Source: a bacterium (GTDB lineage: Bacteria; Zhuqueibacterota; QNDG01; DSAB01). From it: a stretch of DNA of 40,053 nucleotides. Of this stretch, positions 1 through 7,685 are shown in pieces. How positions within the stretch are numbered: the stretch's first letter is position 1; each line of letters opens with the position of its first letter. Position numbers and translations under genes: made by a program. The DNA is taken from NCBI GenBank assembly GCA_011388275.1, contig DSAB01000074.1, positions 1 through 40,053 on the forward strand, given 5' to 3'. The notes beneath the pieces were generated by a model, which did no database searches, was not told where the DNA came from, and saw only the letters and a list, made by a program, of their open reading frames with translations.

Positions 1-11
1 CTAAGATAAAA

Positions 12-1154
12 TCAAAGAATAAAATTTCTGTAATTCTGCTGATGGATAACCTTAAACTCTGCCTCCGGATAGGCGGTCACCCAATCCCTGGGCGCTTGTT
101 TTTCGGATTCTTTCCATTTGATCTCATATCCAAATAACCTGCCTTTTCTTTCCTCAACCAGGTCGATTTCTTTTTTATCGTAGGTCCGCCAGAAGTAAGG
201 ATTGCAGGTGCATTGTGTGTAGTCATTATATTTCAATCGCTCGACAACGATGTAGTTTTCCCATAGTTCCCCGGTATCGTTTCGAATTTGAACAGGATTG
301 AAATTTCCAATGAGTGCGTTGCGTATTCCATTGTCGTAGAAATAGAACCTGTGGTTTTTTGTCACTTCCTTTCGCAGGTTCCGGCTGAACCCGGTTCGGC
401 GAAATATCACAAATACTTTTTCCAGCAGATCCAAATACTTTTCCACGGTATTTTTACTCATACCCAGCCCTTTGCCCAATTCATTGAAAGACACCTCTTT
501 GCCGATTTGGAATGCCAGGAGCTGCAGGAGTCGGGATAATTTTTCAGAATGCCGTATTCCTTCGAGTTGCAATATGTCTTTAAAAAGATAGGCGCTGACC
601 ATCTCCCGAAGATAGGCTTCACGTTTTCTGTTGTCGTTCATAGTGACCACTTCAGGATACGATCCATAAATAAGCCGGGCATCAAGATTGGCCACAGTTT
701 CATGGCTTTTTTCAATTTGGGAGATTTCGAGCTGTGCCAGCGGATAGAGGACCAGCGTATATTTTCTTCCTGTGAGCGGTTCCCCGATGCCTTCTGCCAG
801 GTTGAAAGAGGATGATCCCGTAGCGATGACTTTCAAAGTCGGGATGTGATCGACGATGAGTTTTAAATTAATTCCAATATTTCCGATATACTGGGCCTCG
901 TCGATGATAAACAGCGTATGATCCCCGATGAAATCTTTTAATTTCTGTATGGACTGACTTTCCATATACTGACGCACGATGATGTCATCACCATTTACAA
1001 GTAGCACTTTCTCTTTTCCAGAAGGAACCTTCTCAATAAACTTTGTAACCATTGTAGTCTTACCCGCTCGCCTCGGGCCATAAATGACGATAACTTTACC
1101 AGGGCTGATGAGTTTTTCCAGATTCTGCATCTGTTTTTGAGGGATGTAAGTCAT
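12..1154 (-). CDS. AAA-type ATPase with DUF4143 domain
   Basis: This protein belongs to the widespread AAA_14/DUF4143 family of bacterial and archaeal ATPases. Their cellular role is mostly unproven and they often sit in accessory regions. Numbered from the upstream TTG at 1166, it has Walker A (GPRRAGKTT) near residues 30-38, Walker B (FIIDE) at 86-90 and a sensor-1-like GSSSF at 117-121. A helix-turn-helix-like stretch lies near residues 215-265. The C-terminal region has a nuclease-fold-like pattern (EIDLVEE, then YEIKW). I place the start at the ATG at 1154, giving 380 residues; the TTG at 1166 is in frame but sits inside a palindrome, and neither start has a good ribosome site. The gene is preceded by a 26-base palindrome that may allow autoregulation. 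The family is certain, the function is not. Confidence 0.85.
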   Translation of the reverse strand: MTYIPQKQMQNLEKLISPGKVIVIYGPRRAGKTTMVTKFIEKVPSGKEKVLLVNGDDIIVRQYMESQSIQKLKDFIGDHTLFIIDEAQYIGNIGINLKLIVDHIPTLKVIATGSSSFNLAEGIGEPLTGRKYTLVLYPLAQLEISQIEKSHETVANLDARLIYGSYPEVVTMNDNRKREAYLREMVSAYLFKDILQLEGIRHSEKLSRLLQLLAFQIGKEVSFNELGKGLGMSKNTVEKYLDLLEKVFVIFRRTGFSRNLRKEVTKNHRFYFYDNGIRNALIGNFNPVQIRNDTGELWENYIVVERLKYNDYTQCTCNPYFWRTYDKKEIDLVEERKGRLFGYEIKWKESEKQAPRDWVTAYPEAEFKVIHQQNYRNFIL

Positions 1155-1165
1155 AGGGAAATCCA

Positions 1166-1191
1166 AATTTGGTCAACTTATTGACCAAATT
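1166..1191. promoter_or_regulatory. Perfect 11-bp palindrome, likely operator
   Basis: The arms 1166-1176 (aatttggtcaa) and 1181-1191 (ttgaccaaatt) are exact reverse complements around a 4-base centre. The element lies 12 bases upstream of the ATG of the DUF4143 ATPase and overlaps its candidate -10 box. That placement fits a repressor operator, possibly bound by the ATPase's own helix-turn-helix region. It lacks a T-tract, so a terminator is unlikely. The operator role is inference. Confidence 0.5.
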
Positions 1192-1208
1192 AATCAAAAT
1201 ATTGTCAA
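1180..1208 (-). promoter_or_regulatory. Candidate promoter of the DUF4143 ATPase
   Basis: Reading leftwards, a perfect TTGACA (1208-1203) is followed after 17 bases by GTCAAT (1185-1180), a poor -10 box. The -10 position lies within the palindrome at 1166-1191, so a bound protein would block it. The -35 match is good and the -10 is weak. Confidence 0.3.
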
Positions 1209-1369
1209 ATTGCAAGCTGATATTGATAGCAGGCGTTTCGTCCAAAGATTACCGGCGCTCTCCATTCTTCTGAAACAGCGTGAATGTCTTCCGCCCGCCC
1301 ACCAGGAAGAGCCGAGTATCCGGCGATGTCCGTGAACATCACGGCAGCGAGTTTGCGGGTTTCTTTCAT
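1205..1369 (-). pseudogene. Truncated class III nucleotide cyclase remnant
   Basis: A 54-codon open frame starts with ATG at 1369 behind a good AAGGA site, 17 bases after the thioesterase stop. It opens with residues RKLAAVMFTDIAGYSAL, the hallmark N-terminus of class III adenylate/guanylate cyclase domains, including the first metal-binding aspartate in FTDI. After about residue 21 the similarity ends, the remainder is unrelated sequence, and a TGA follows at 1207-1205. The rest of the cyclase domain (about 180 residues) and any TPR or TolB-like tail are absent. It reads as the 5' stub of a deleted cyclase gene. The adjacent DUF4143 gene and RAYT suggest local rearrangement. Confidence 0.7.
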
Positions 1370-1386
1370 TTTACATTTCCTTCGGA

Positions 1387-1869
1387 TTAGAAAACCGATT
1401 CCATTTCTTCACCAGCCTGCTTGCCCGACTCCATGAACCGAATGGCGGCCTGCTCCAGCCGCTGATCCTCCGCCGTGCGGGGCTTCCATTTAGGCACCTC
1501 CACGGGCCGGCTCTCATCGTCGATGGCCACAAACACAATGGTGCACTGGGTCGTCCGGTTCAGGCGCCGCTCTTTCGGATCGCCGGCCCGGACCTCCACC
1601 CGCATGTGCATGCTGGTGTTTCCCGTATAGACCAGCCGGACATGCACTTCCACCAGATTCCCGATGAGAATCGGCTTATGAAACCGGATGCCCCCCACAT
1701 AGACCGTGACGCAGGGCAGGCCGCACCAGCCCGTGGCGCAGACGTAGCCCGCCTGGTCGATCCATTTCATCACCGCACCCCCGTGGACTTTTCCAAACAG
1801 ATTGATGTCCGTGGGTTCGGCCAAAAACCGCAGGGTGATTTCTCTTGACTTTCCGGTAGAATTTTTCAT
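1387..1869 (-). CDS. Hotdog-fold acyl-CoA thioesterase
   Basis: This 160-residue protein matches the YciA/BFIT-type hotdog acyl-CoA thioesterases, which hydrolyse acyl-CoA to free acid and CoA in the cytoplasm. The conserved segment around residues 20-42 has TDIN, the HGG turn at 29-31 and Asp38 on the central helix (KWIDQAGY), as in the family. The C-terminal 30 residues are charged and probably helical. The length is normal. The start is ATG at 1869, with AGGA seven bases upstream. It lies 13 bases downstream of the RAYT stop and is followed after 17 bases by the cyclase remnant, so all are read leftwards. The substrate chain length cannot be told from sequence. Confidence 0.9.
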   Translation of the reverse strand: MKNSTGKSREITLRFLAEPTDINLFGKVHGGAVMKWIDQAGYVCATGWCGLPCVTVYVGGIRFHKPILIGNLVEVHVRLVYTGNTSMHMRVEVRAGDPKERRLNRTTQCTIVFVAIDDESRPVEVPKWKPRTAEDQRLEQAAIRFMESGKQAGEEMESVF

Positions 1870-1882
1870 GAATGGTCCTGTT

Positions 1883-2512
1883 TCAATGACTGTTACGATG
1901 GCTGAAATCCTTTTTTATTGAATGACCGTGTTTCAGGGTCCATTTCATGGGATTGTTCCGGATATATTTCCGGATTCGTTTTAACAAATCATCATTCCAT
2001 ATGATTTGATCGTAATAATTGCGTTGCCATACGCGGGAACCTGGTGTGCCGCGTATTTGATTGATTTTGCGCGTTGTGACGGATAAATAATTTTGCATGA
2101 CCGACGATAATGAACCGGGTTTGGTACCGCGTGGTCGTATGGGACGATTACATTGCAGGGGCGAAGCATTCCGATGGCAAATCGACTGGTTGTTTAAAAT
2201 CTCTTCCCCGGAATGCTTCGCCCCTACCGGTCCATCAACACGTTCAACAATATGCAATATCCCATGAATATGATCGGGCATGACGACAAACGCATCCAAT
2301 CGAACGGTTGGAAAATGATTGGGAATTTTTTTCCATTGATTGGAAACCACATTGCCAAATTCATTCAACACCATTTTCCCATTGATAATTTCACCGAACA
2401 AATGTTCCCGGTTTTGTGTGCAAACCGTCACAAAATAAAATCCCGGACGACGGTAATCCCACCCCTTCAACCGAATGGACCGGCGATGATGCCTCGACGG
2501 ATCGTATACCAT
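1883..2512 (-). CDS. REP-associated tyrosine transposase (RAYT)
   Basis: This is a Y1 (HUH) transposase of the TnpA_REP/IS200-like class, which acts on palindromic REP-type hairpins by single-strand cleavage. Numbering from the ATG at 2512, the N-terminus has the family pattern RLKGWDYRRPGFYFVT. The HUH motif is MPDHIHG with His81 and His83, and the likely nucleophile is Tyr166 or Tyr167 in RNYYDQII, followed by the typical RKYIRNNPMKW tail. I chose ATG 2512 because a strong purine-rich site (GGGGAGGGGAGGGGT) abuts it; a GTG at 2536 is in frame and would place that site inside the gene. Residues 96-119 are encoded by a perfect inverted repeat that looks like an inserted REP. The protein is about 209 residues and looks intact. 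Confidence 0.9.
   Translation of the reverse strand: MVYDPSRHHRRSIRLKGWDYRRPGFYFVTVCTQNREHLFGEIINGKMVLNEFGNVVSNQWKKIPNHFPTVRLDAFVVMPDHIHGILHIVERVDGPVGAKHSGEEILNNQSICHRNASPLQCNRPIRPRGTKPGSLSSVMQNYLSVTTRKINQIRGTPGSRVWQRNYYDQIIWNDDLLKRIRKYIRNNPMKWTLKHGHSIKKDFSHRNSH
2157..2225. repeat. REP-like inverted repeat inside the RAYT gene
   Basis: The 17-base arms 2157-2173 (aggggcgaagcattccg) and 2209-2225 are exact reverse complements separated by 35 bases. The whole unit is 69 bases, exactly 23 codons, so it keeps the transposase frame open. It falls in a loop between the HUH motif and the Tyr motif, a region of variable length in this family. GC-rich palindromes of this kind are the normal substrates of RAYTs. 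No second copy of the arm was noticed elsewhere in the window. Confidence 0.7.
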
Positions 2513-2617
2513 ACCCCTCCCCTCCCCAAATTCCACACATACGATACATTGTATTCAATACACCCATTTCAACAATCCAATTTATCATAATTCTGAACGA
2601 TTTACAAATGTTTGTAT

Positions 2618-4708
2618 TTATTTCCCGTCTTTCAGCATCCTCTCGAAAAAATCCGCCGCGGCTTTATACGCCCGAATCCAGTGGGCGTGTACCAGAAAGC
2701 TGTGCACCTCATCGGGATAGATGATCTGTTCGAAATAGATGTCCCTTCTCCGCAGTTCTTCCACCAGGTCCACGGTTTCACTGAAAGGCACATTTCGGTC
2801 ATCGTCTCCATGAATCAGCAGAACCGGAGACCGCCAGGTATCCATGTGAGCCATGGGGGAGCTTTCCCAGGCCAGCCGGGCGATCTCGGCGCGCGCGGCC
2901 GCGTCATAGGACGGCGCGAAATTGCGGATCACCACGTTCCAGTCGTGAACGCCGTGCAGGTCCACACCGGCGGCAAACAGATCCGAAGCCCGGGCCAGAC
3001 CCAGGGCCGTGAGGTATCCGCCGTAGGATCCGCCCCACAGGCCGATGCGGCCGGAATCCACATCGGGCCGGCTTCGCAAATACAGACCCGCGCCCATCAC
3101 ATCCAGAAATTCCGAAGCGCCCCGGGCGCCGTAATTCAATGCCTCGCGGAATTCCATGCCGTATCCGATGCCGCTTCGGTAATTGATGGACAGAACCATG
3201 TACCCGCGGTCCGCCAGGTACTGGTTGAACGCGTACGCCTTGTGATAATAACCCCGGTGATGAAATCCCAGCAGCATCTGCCGGCGGGATCCGCCGTGGA
3301 AAAAGAGCACGGCCGGATATTGTTTCCCTTTTTGATAATCCTTCGGCATGAAAAGCTGCCCGTGAATCTTCATTCCGTCGGCCGCGGAAAAGAGCACCTG
3401 CCGCGGCTCCACCAGATCCGAAGGAAATTCCGGGGAGACGGCATCGGACGCCAGAGCGATCCGGTCACCGTCCCGGGTCAGCCGGAAAGGCTGAGCCGGC
3501 CGGGTGGCGCCGGATCCCAGAAACAGCAGGTCACCGGACTTGGCCGTCATGACAGGAGACCATTCGATGCCCTCTCCCGGAGTCAGGAGCCGGGGACGGC
3601 CGCCCTTCACAGGAACCTCCCAGAGATGCTGGCGGTCGATATCCTCCTGATTGGATGAATAGATCATTTCCTTTCGGTCCGGTGTCATGGAGACAAACTG
3701 GACTTCAAAATCCCCGGGTGTCAGGAGCTCGGCCTTTCCGCCGCCGGCCGGAACGGAATACAGATGCGTCCATCCGTCTCCCTCCCAGGGAAAGACCAGC
3801 CGGTCCCCGTCACCCCAGAAAAGAACATGATCCGCCGAGATGGTCCGGAACACACTGCCCTTTCCCTCCCGGGCCTTCCATGCTTCCCGCGTCTTTCCCG
3901 ATTCCAAATCAGTCACCCGGATGGACCAGGGCAGTCCATCCCGCCTCGGCGTGAAAGGAACGGGGGCCCGCTCATTGGGAAAACAGATGAAGGCGATCCG
4001 CCGGCCGTCGGGCGACCACAGGGGAGCCCGGTCCTGATCCACGCCGGGATCCAGGTAGCGGACGGTACGGGATTCCAGATGATAAATGCCGATAAATCCG
4101 TGATCCCCCCGGCTGCTGGTAAAGGCCAGCCGTGTCCCGTCGGGAGACCAGGCCGGTGATCCGGCGCGGCCGCGTATATGAAAGAGCGGTTTCGGTTCAG
4201 CCCCTTCTTCCAGTGAAACCATCCAGACCTGTCCCCGCCTCAGGAACACCATCTTTTTGCCGTCGGGCGACGGAACCGGTGAGGACCCCTCGGCAAGCAT
4301 GCGGGACTCGCCCCCGTCTACGGCAACGATCCAGATCGCCTGTTTGACGGCCTCCGGCAGGCTCAGGGGATTGGGGATCTCTCCCTGACGGTTGGGATTA
4401 CCGCCCCTTATATAGAGAATAGACATGCCGTCGGGTGTGAATGTCAGGCCGGATATTTCCTGGCCGTCATCTTCACTGTAACCCGTGACGGGACGGCCTT
4501 CATACCCCGGGCCGTCGGCCACCCAGATGTTCCGCCGTCCCTGATCATTGAACACCCAGGCCGCCCGGTCGCCCGCGGAGGAAACCGTGAGATTCGACGG
4601 AAAAGGCGCGCTGAGTATGGACTCGATGCTGAAACGGTCCGCTCCTGTCAAAGAAACGGCAGCCAGCAGGATTAAAGCGGTCAAACAAATCCTGTATGTT
4701 CGAACCAT
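2618..4708 (-). CDS. S9 family exported oligopeptidase
   Basis: This is a prolyl-oligopeptidase-type serine peptidase (acylaminoacyl peptidase/DPP-IV-like, S9), 696 residues, with a Sec signal peptide at residues 1-23 ending at TGA/DR. Residues about 35-400 are WD40/PD40 beta-propeller repeats with several SPDG turns, which gate access to the active site. The C-terminal alpha/beta hydrolase has Ser561 in GGSYGG, Asp637 in GDDDRNVP and His669 in DEVHS, spaced as in the family. It should release short peptides in the periplasm or outside. The ATG at 4708 has a strong GGAGG site six bases upstream. It lies 89 bases downstream of the kinase-TPR gene and is read in the same direction. The catalytic triad is complete, so it is probably active. 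Confidence 0.95.
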   Translation of the reverse strand: MVRTYRICLTALILLAAVSLTGADRFSIESILSAPFPSNLTVSSAGDRAAWVFNDQGRRNIWVADGPGYEGRPVTGYSEDDGQEISGLTFTPDGMSILYIRGGNPNRQGEIPNPLSLPEAVKQAIWIVAVDGGESRMLAEGSSPVPSPDGKKMVFLRRGQVWMVSLEEGAEPKPLFHIRGRAGSPAWSPDGTRLAFTSSRGDHGFIGIYHLESRTVRYLDPGVDQDRAPLWSPDGRRIAFICFPNERAPVPFTPRRDGLPWSIRVTDLESGKTREAWKAREGKGSVFRTISADHVLFWGDGDRLVFPWEGDGWTHLYSVPAGGGKAELLTPGDFEVQFVSMTPDRKEMIYSSNQEDIDRQHLWEVPVKGGRPRLLTPGEGIEWSPVMTAKSGDLLFLGSGATRPAQPFRLTRDGDRIALASDAVSPEFPSDLVEPRQVLFSAADGMKIHGQLFMPKDYQKGKQYPAVLFFHGGSRRQMLLGFHHRGYYHKAYAFNQYLADRGYMVLSINYRSGIGYGMEFREALNYGARGASEFLDVMGAGLYLRSRPDVDSGRIGLWGGSYGGYLTALGLARASDLFAAGVDLHGVHDWNVVIRNFAPSYDAAARAEIARLAWESSPMAHMDTWRSPVLLIHGDDDRNVPFSETVDLVEELRRRDIYFEQIIYPDEVHSFLVHAHWIRAYKAAADFFERMLKDGK

Positions 4709-4797
4709 AGATTCCTCCGATTTAATTTACCGTACATGATAAAAACAGGGACAGCCGTCTACGGACTCGAAACGGGGGATGATGATTCTTTCATGCC

Positions 4798-6324
4798 CTA
4801 TTCATATGCCCTGCGATACTTATCCAGCAGCGCCTGGTACCCGGGATGTCCGGAAAGAGACGCGTGACGGATATCCCCTTGCAGAAAAGCGGGAGAAAAC
4901 CAGGTGGGTTCCCGCAATAAAATTTCAAGCTGCCGTAGAGCGGCCTCCGGCTCTCCCGCCAGGATGTATGTGACCGCCAGGTCGGAAACATAGGCGATGC
5001 CGTAAGCATGATCCACAGAAAGCGGCAAAAGCTCCACCGCTTTTCTGCCTTCCTTGATGCCTTCCGATTTATTCCCGCTTCCCGCCAGAGCCATTCCCAG
5101 CGCACTGTGATACCGCGGATCGTCGGGGTATTCTTCAAGGGCCGAACGAAGCATGCGAACAGAATGTTCGAAAGATTGTCTGGCCTTCTCTTCCTCCCCC
5201 TGGCACCGATAAATGAAAGCAGCCATCAGTGATTTGGGATAGGCGATGAGCTTATGCCTGACCCATTCAACCGGCGCACTCTCCAGCAGATCCAGGGCTT
5301 CCTGAAATAGTCCCTCACCGGTATACTGATAAAACCAGGACCAGATGTACCACTCATGGTCCCGGCTCATGGGAGCCGCCGATAAGAACGCCCGGGACGC
5401 CGCATCCATCCCTTCACGGCTCCAGTGGATGAACGTCTTGTACAAATAAGGCCAGGTTTCATCGGGCCCGAGGGTAATTGCCCGGTCCGCGTAGATTTCC
5501 GCCTCATCATATTTCCGGGTCCACCAGTGAAAAAGAGCCAGCCGGCTGGGTATTTCTGAATCCTTGGGACTGATCTCGATGGCCCTGTTCAGCACCTGTA
5601 TCGCCTCATCCCATCGTCCCATGGGTTCGTACATATCCGCCCTGGACAGCAGGATGTCCACATTGTTCGGTATCACTTTTTCGGCGGCCGTCCATTCCCG
5701 CAATGCTCCCTGCCTGTCACGGTAAGCCCATAAATGATAATATCCCAAAGCCAGATGAACATCCGCCGATGCGGGATTCAACCGAACCGCCATTCCGGCG
5801 GCTTCGTCAGCCAGCCTGAGACGTTTTTCCGATACATCATGACGCAAATAATACATGCGGGCGTGGGCCCTGGCCAGTTCGGCGTATGCCAGCGCGAACC
5901 GGCTGTCAAGACTGACAGCGGTACTGAAATTGTCGATGGCTTTTTGCCAGTCTTCAACCGAGAAATGCGGCCGGCGAGTGTGCCAGCGGCCCCTTAAATA
6001 CGCCTGATAAGCATCCAGATTTTCCGTGGCTTTTTCGGCAAATTTTTTGCGATGGGGTGGCTCCAGCGTCATCCCCAGGGCCTCAACCACGTTTTGAGCG
6101 ATATCCGACTGGGTTTGAAAAATGTCTTCCAGAATATGCTCATAGATCCGGCTCCAGATCTCGATATCATCTTTGACGCGGATCAGATGGGAAGTAATGC
6201 GCATACGCTTTTGCCCATCCGGGACAGCCGCCCAGCGCAGGGTTCCCGTTAAAAATGTAGTGAACACCCAGCTCTTTCCCGATGGCCTCTGTCGTGTATC
6301 CCTTTCCCGCGTAATGCAGCGCAC
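4798..6324 (-). CDS. TPR C-terminal half of frameshifted Ser/Thr kinase
   Basis: This frame continues the kinase gene that begins at 7426. It is open from 6324, but true coding probably begins at the frameshift near 6247, with residues GTLRWAA. It encodes the end of a TolB-like domain (RITSHLIRVKDDIEIWS), then about 400 residues of tetratricopeptide-type helical repeats with recurrent patterns such as ALAYAELARAHA, ADVHLALGYYHLWA and PRYHSALGMALAGSG. In related proteins this extracytoplasmic part follows the kinase and transmembrane segment and is thought to sense or bind partners. Alone it lacks a start with a ribosome site, so it is unlikely to be a separate gene. Stop TAG is at 4800-4798. 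Confidence 0.8.
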   Translation of the reverse strand: MRCITRERDTRQRPSGKSWVFTTFLTGTLRWAAVPDGQKRMRITSHLIRVKDDIEIWSRIYEHILEDIFQTQSDIAQNVVEALGMTLEPPHRKKFAEKATENLDAYQAYLRGRWHTRRPHFSVEDWQKAIDNFSTAVSLDSRFALAYAELARAHARMYYLRHDVSEKRLRLADEAAGMAVRLNPASADVHLALGYYHLWAYRDRQGALREWTAAEKVIPNNVDILLSRADMYEPMGRWDEAIQVLNRAIEISPKDSEIPSRLALFHWWTRKYDEAEIYADRAITLGPDETWPYLYKTFIHWSREGMDAASRAFLSAAPMSRDHEWYIWSWFYQYTGEGLFQEALDLLESAPVEWVRHKLIAYPKSLMAAFIYRCQGEEEKARQSFEHSVRMLRSALEEYPDDPRYHSALGMALAGSGNKSEGIKEGRKAVELLPLSVDHAYGIAYVSDLAVTYILAGEPEAALRQLEILLREPTWFSPAFLQGDIRHASLSGHPGYQALLDKYRRAYE

Positions 6325-7426
6325 TCTGACGTGAAATCACACCCAGAGTATGCAGTGAGGCGAGACGGCTGATAATCTCTTCGGTAACGCCTTCGGCGAA
6401 ATAGTCCATCTCTTCAGGACCCAGATTTTCAAGAGGGATGAACAGGATCTTTTTCTCGAAGCCTGGGGATGGAACCGGCTTCAGTCCGAACCGGTTCAGC
6501 GGACCCAGGAAAAGCCATATCAGGATAACAGCCAACACCCCGGAAGCCGGCACCAGCCATTTTCTCTTTCGTCCGTCCCTTGCCGGGTGAGGCTGAAAAG
6601 CATTCCCGGACCGACTGTCCGAAAGAGCCTTCAGATCCACGGCCAGATCTTCAATATGCTGATACCGTTTTGAAGGGTCTTTTTCCAGACACTTGAAGAT
6701 GATTCTATCCAGAGCCGGGGGCACACCCGTTCGCAGTCCCGTGACCGGATCCGGGCATTCATTGGCGATATTGTAGGCAACCGCCTGCTCATAGTCCCCC
6801 TTGAATGGAAGCCGGCCGGTCAGCATCTCATAGAGGACAACGCCCAGAGACCAGATATCCGTCCTGTGGTCTAATTCTCCCCCTTTGGCCTGCTCTGGAG
6901 ACATGTAGGACACGGTGCCCAGGGTCGTGCCCGTTTTGGTCATTTTCACCTGTCCTGCCAGCTTGGCAAGACCGAAATCCAGGATCTTGACCTGGCCCTG
7001 TTTAGTGATAAAAATATTGGCCGGTTTAATGTCCCGATGGACGATCCTTTTCTGATGCGCCTGCTCCAATCCCAGCGCAATCTGCACCGTGATGTCTACT
7101 GCTTCCTCGATCTGTAAAGGAGCCTTGCCGATTTTGTCTTTCAGCGTCTCCCCTTCATAGCAGGACATCACAATGCAGGTCTGCCCTTCCTCCGTCTCAT
7201 CGATCTCATAAATACTGCATATATTTCCATGTTCAAGTGAAGCCGCCGCCCGGGCTTCATGGATAAAGCGCTTTTTCGCGTCTTCATCCCGGGTCAGCTC
7301 CGGCGGCAGGAATTTGAGGGCCACGAAGCGTTTGAGTTTGGTGTCCTCGGCTTTGTACACCACCCCCATGCTGCCTTCGCCGAGTTTTTCGAGAATTTTA
7401 TAATGCGAGATGGTCTTGCCGGTCAT
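6167..7426 (-). CDS. Hanks-type Ser/Thr protein kinase, 5' part of broken gene
   Basis: The ATG at 7426 follows a purine-rich GGGGG stretch. Residues 9-270 form a PknB-like kinase: glycine loop GEGSMG 16-21, Lys38 in VALKF, HRD at 130-132 with KPAN, DFG at 150-152 and SPE at 176-178. All catalytic residues are present. A single transmembrane helix lies at about 290-308, then a TolB-like/FlgO-like segment (KKILFIPLENL and AEGVTEEIISRLA) ends in GVHYIFNG. After this the frame runs into unrelated residues and stops at 6167. Removing one G of the GGG at 6245-6247 restores NGTLRW and joins the TPR half, giving about 875 residues, a normal size for this architecture. As read, the kinase would be made without its TPR sensor. 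Confidence 0.85.
   Translation of the reverse strand: MTGKTISHYKILEKLGEGSMGVVYKAEDTKLKRFVALKFLPPELTRDEDAKKRFIHEARAAASLEHGNICSIYEIDETEEGQTCIVMSCYEGETLKDKIGKAPLQIEEAVDITVQIALGLEQAHQKRIVHRDIKPANIFITKQGQVKILDFGLAKLAGQVKMTKTGTTLGTVSYMSPEQAKGGELDHRTDIWSLGVVLYEMLTGRLPFKGDYEQAVAYNIANECPDPVTGLRTGVPPALDRIIFKCLEKDPSKRYQHIEDLAVDLKALSDSRSGNAFQPHPARDGRKRKWLVPASGVLAVILIWLFLGPLNRFGLKPVPSPGFEKKILFIPLENLGPEEMDYFAEGVTEEIISRLASLHTLGVISRQSALHYAGKGYTTEAIGKELGVHYIFNGNPALGGCPGWAKAYAHYFPSDPRQR
6245..6247 (-). other. One-base frameshift site in the kinase-TPR gene
   Basis: On the coding strand the run AACGGGAACCCTG has one G too many. Reading GG instead of GGG gives Asn-Gly-Thr-Leu-Arg-Trp, the residues expected in this family, and opens the downstream TPR frame. 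It is either an assembly or read error, a real null mutation or, less likely, a programmed shift; there is no slippery heptamer. Confidence 0.75.
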
Positions 7427-7582
7427 GTTGCCCCCGCTTTACCGATCGTGCATTCCCTGGTTTCTTATGGGCCCATGCGAAACAGGACATCCCGGAAACG
7501 CCTCAACAGGAATCCATCCTGTCCGGCGAACAGCAACAGCTGAAACGGCGCCGAATTCATCGGCCCGGCAGGGTCCGGTTTC

Positions 7583-7599
7583 CGGCACTTTTCGTGCCG
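7583..7599. other. Small hairpin in the 259-base gap between nnr and kinase
   Basis: The gap 7427-7685 between two leftward genes holds no convincing open frame. The only structure seen is cggcac-ttttc-gtgccg, a 6-bp stem with a 5-base loop. No T-run follows it, so it is a weak candidate for 3'-end processing or termination of the preceding nnr transcript. Confidence 0.25.
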
Positions 7600-7685
7600 C
7601 ATGAGAAATCGGTTAAATCCGGTTCGTGCTTGAATGGCGCGTGAAAAATGAGGCCGGCTGCCCCCTGTTCATTGAATGATCCCCC

